This document shows, piece after piece, positions 63,833 to 64,000 of a stretch of DNA of 64,000 bases. How positions within the stretch are numbered: the stretch's first letter is position 1; the number at the start of each line of letters is the position of its first letter. This DNA is from Pyrocephalus nanus. Taxonomy: Eukaryota > Chordata > Aves > Passeriformes > Tyrannidae. The stretch is taken from positions 82,125,843 to 82,189,842 of the forward strand of contig CM076260.1 in the NCBI GenBank assembly GCA_038380795.1. The letters are read 5' to 3'. Below the pieces are notes generated by a model that was not told the DNA's origin, ran no database searches, and was given only the letters and a program-made list of their open reading frames with translations. The translations under genes were made by a program, and so were the position numbers.

Positions 63833-64000
63833 ATAGAACCATAGAATCATTATGGTTGGAAAAGACGTCTGAGATCATCAAGTCTAAACATTAACCCAGC
63901 ACTGCCAAGTCCATCAATAACCATGTCCTTAAGTGCCACATCTACATGTCTTTCAAATATCTCCAGGGATGGTGACTCCATTGCTTCTCTAGACAGCCCT
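63833..64000 (-). mobile_element. CR1 LINE 3' fragment, cut by the window end
   Basis: The left end has the CR1 terminal 8-mers in reverse orientation (atagaaccatagaatcat), then tatggttggaaaagacgtct and the CR1 body (cccagcactgccaagtccat, atctccagggatggtgactc). It is diverged from the 41471 copy and probably belongs to another CR1 subfamily. The 5' side lies outside the window. It sits in the VIT intron after the GC donor. Confidence 0.92.

Overview
This looks like nuclear genomic DNA from a bird. It is AT-rich, gene-poor and intron-rich. It carries three CR1 LINE 3' fragments of the avian type (the ATCATAGAATCATAGAATGG hallmark, read here in reverse orientation). It also holds parts of two vertebrate genes, both on the + strand, with clean consensus splice sites and no frame breaks. 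I saw no operon, CRISPR array, phage or other bacterial-type feature, no tRNA or rRNA gene, and no recognisable viral gene.

Layout. Positions 1-12568 hold no exon I can recognise; they are probably intron and/or 5' flank of the opsin gene. Four exons at 12569-19107 encode the C-terminal 289 residues of an Opn5-group (neuropsin-like) opsin: TM3 to TM7, helix 8 and a Ser/Thr/Pro-rich tail. Elimination points to OPN5L2. About 34.7 kb of non-coding DNA follows (19108-53838), containing a possible opsin 3'UTR, two CR1 fragments, simple repeats and small tandem duplications. Five exons at 53839-63166 then encode the first ~156 residues of vitrin (VIT): signal peptide, basic linker, the complete LCCL domain, and the start of the linker to the von Willebrand A domains. 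The rest of VIT lies beyond the right edge. A third CR1 fragment runs off the end at 64000.

Function. The two genes are not an obvious pathway. One encodes a photoreceptive GPCR, with the retinal-binding lysine and the NPxxY motif intact. The other encodes a secreted extracellular-matrix protein. Their adjacency is positional and may be useful as a synteny marker.

Points of interest are the TRY triplet in place of (E/D)RY and the Glu after the extracellular-loop cysteine in the opsin; a stop codon lying inside a perfect GTAAGT donor; a probable GC-AG intron in VIT; a 104-bp segment copied 3.3 kb away and bounded by 22-bp direct repeats; and a 5 x 23 bp perfect minisatellite. I found no convincing new biological system.
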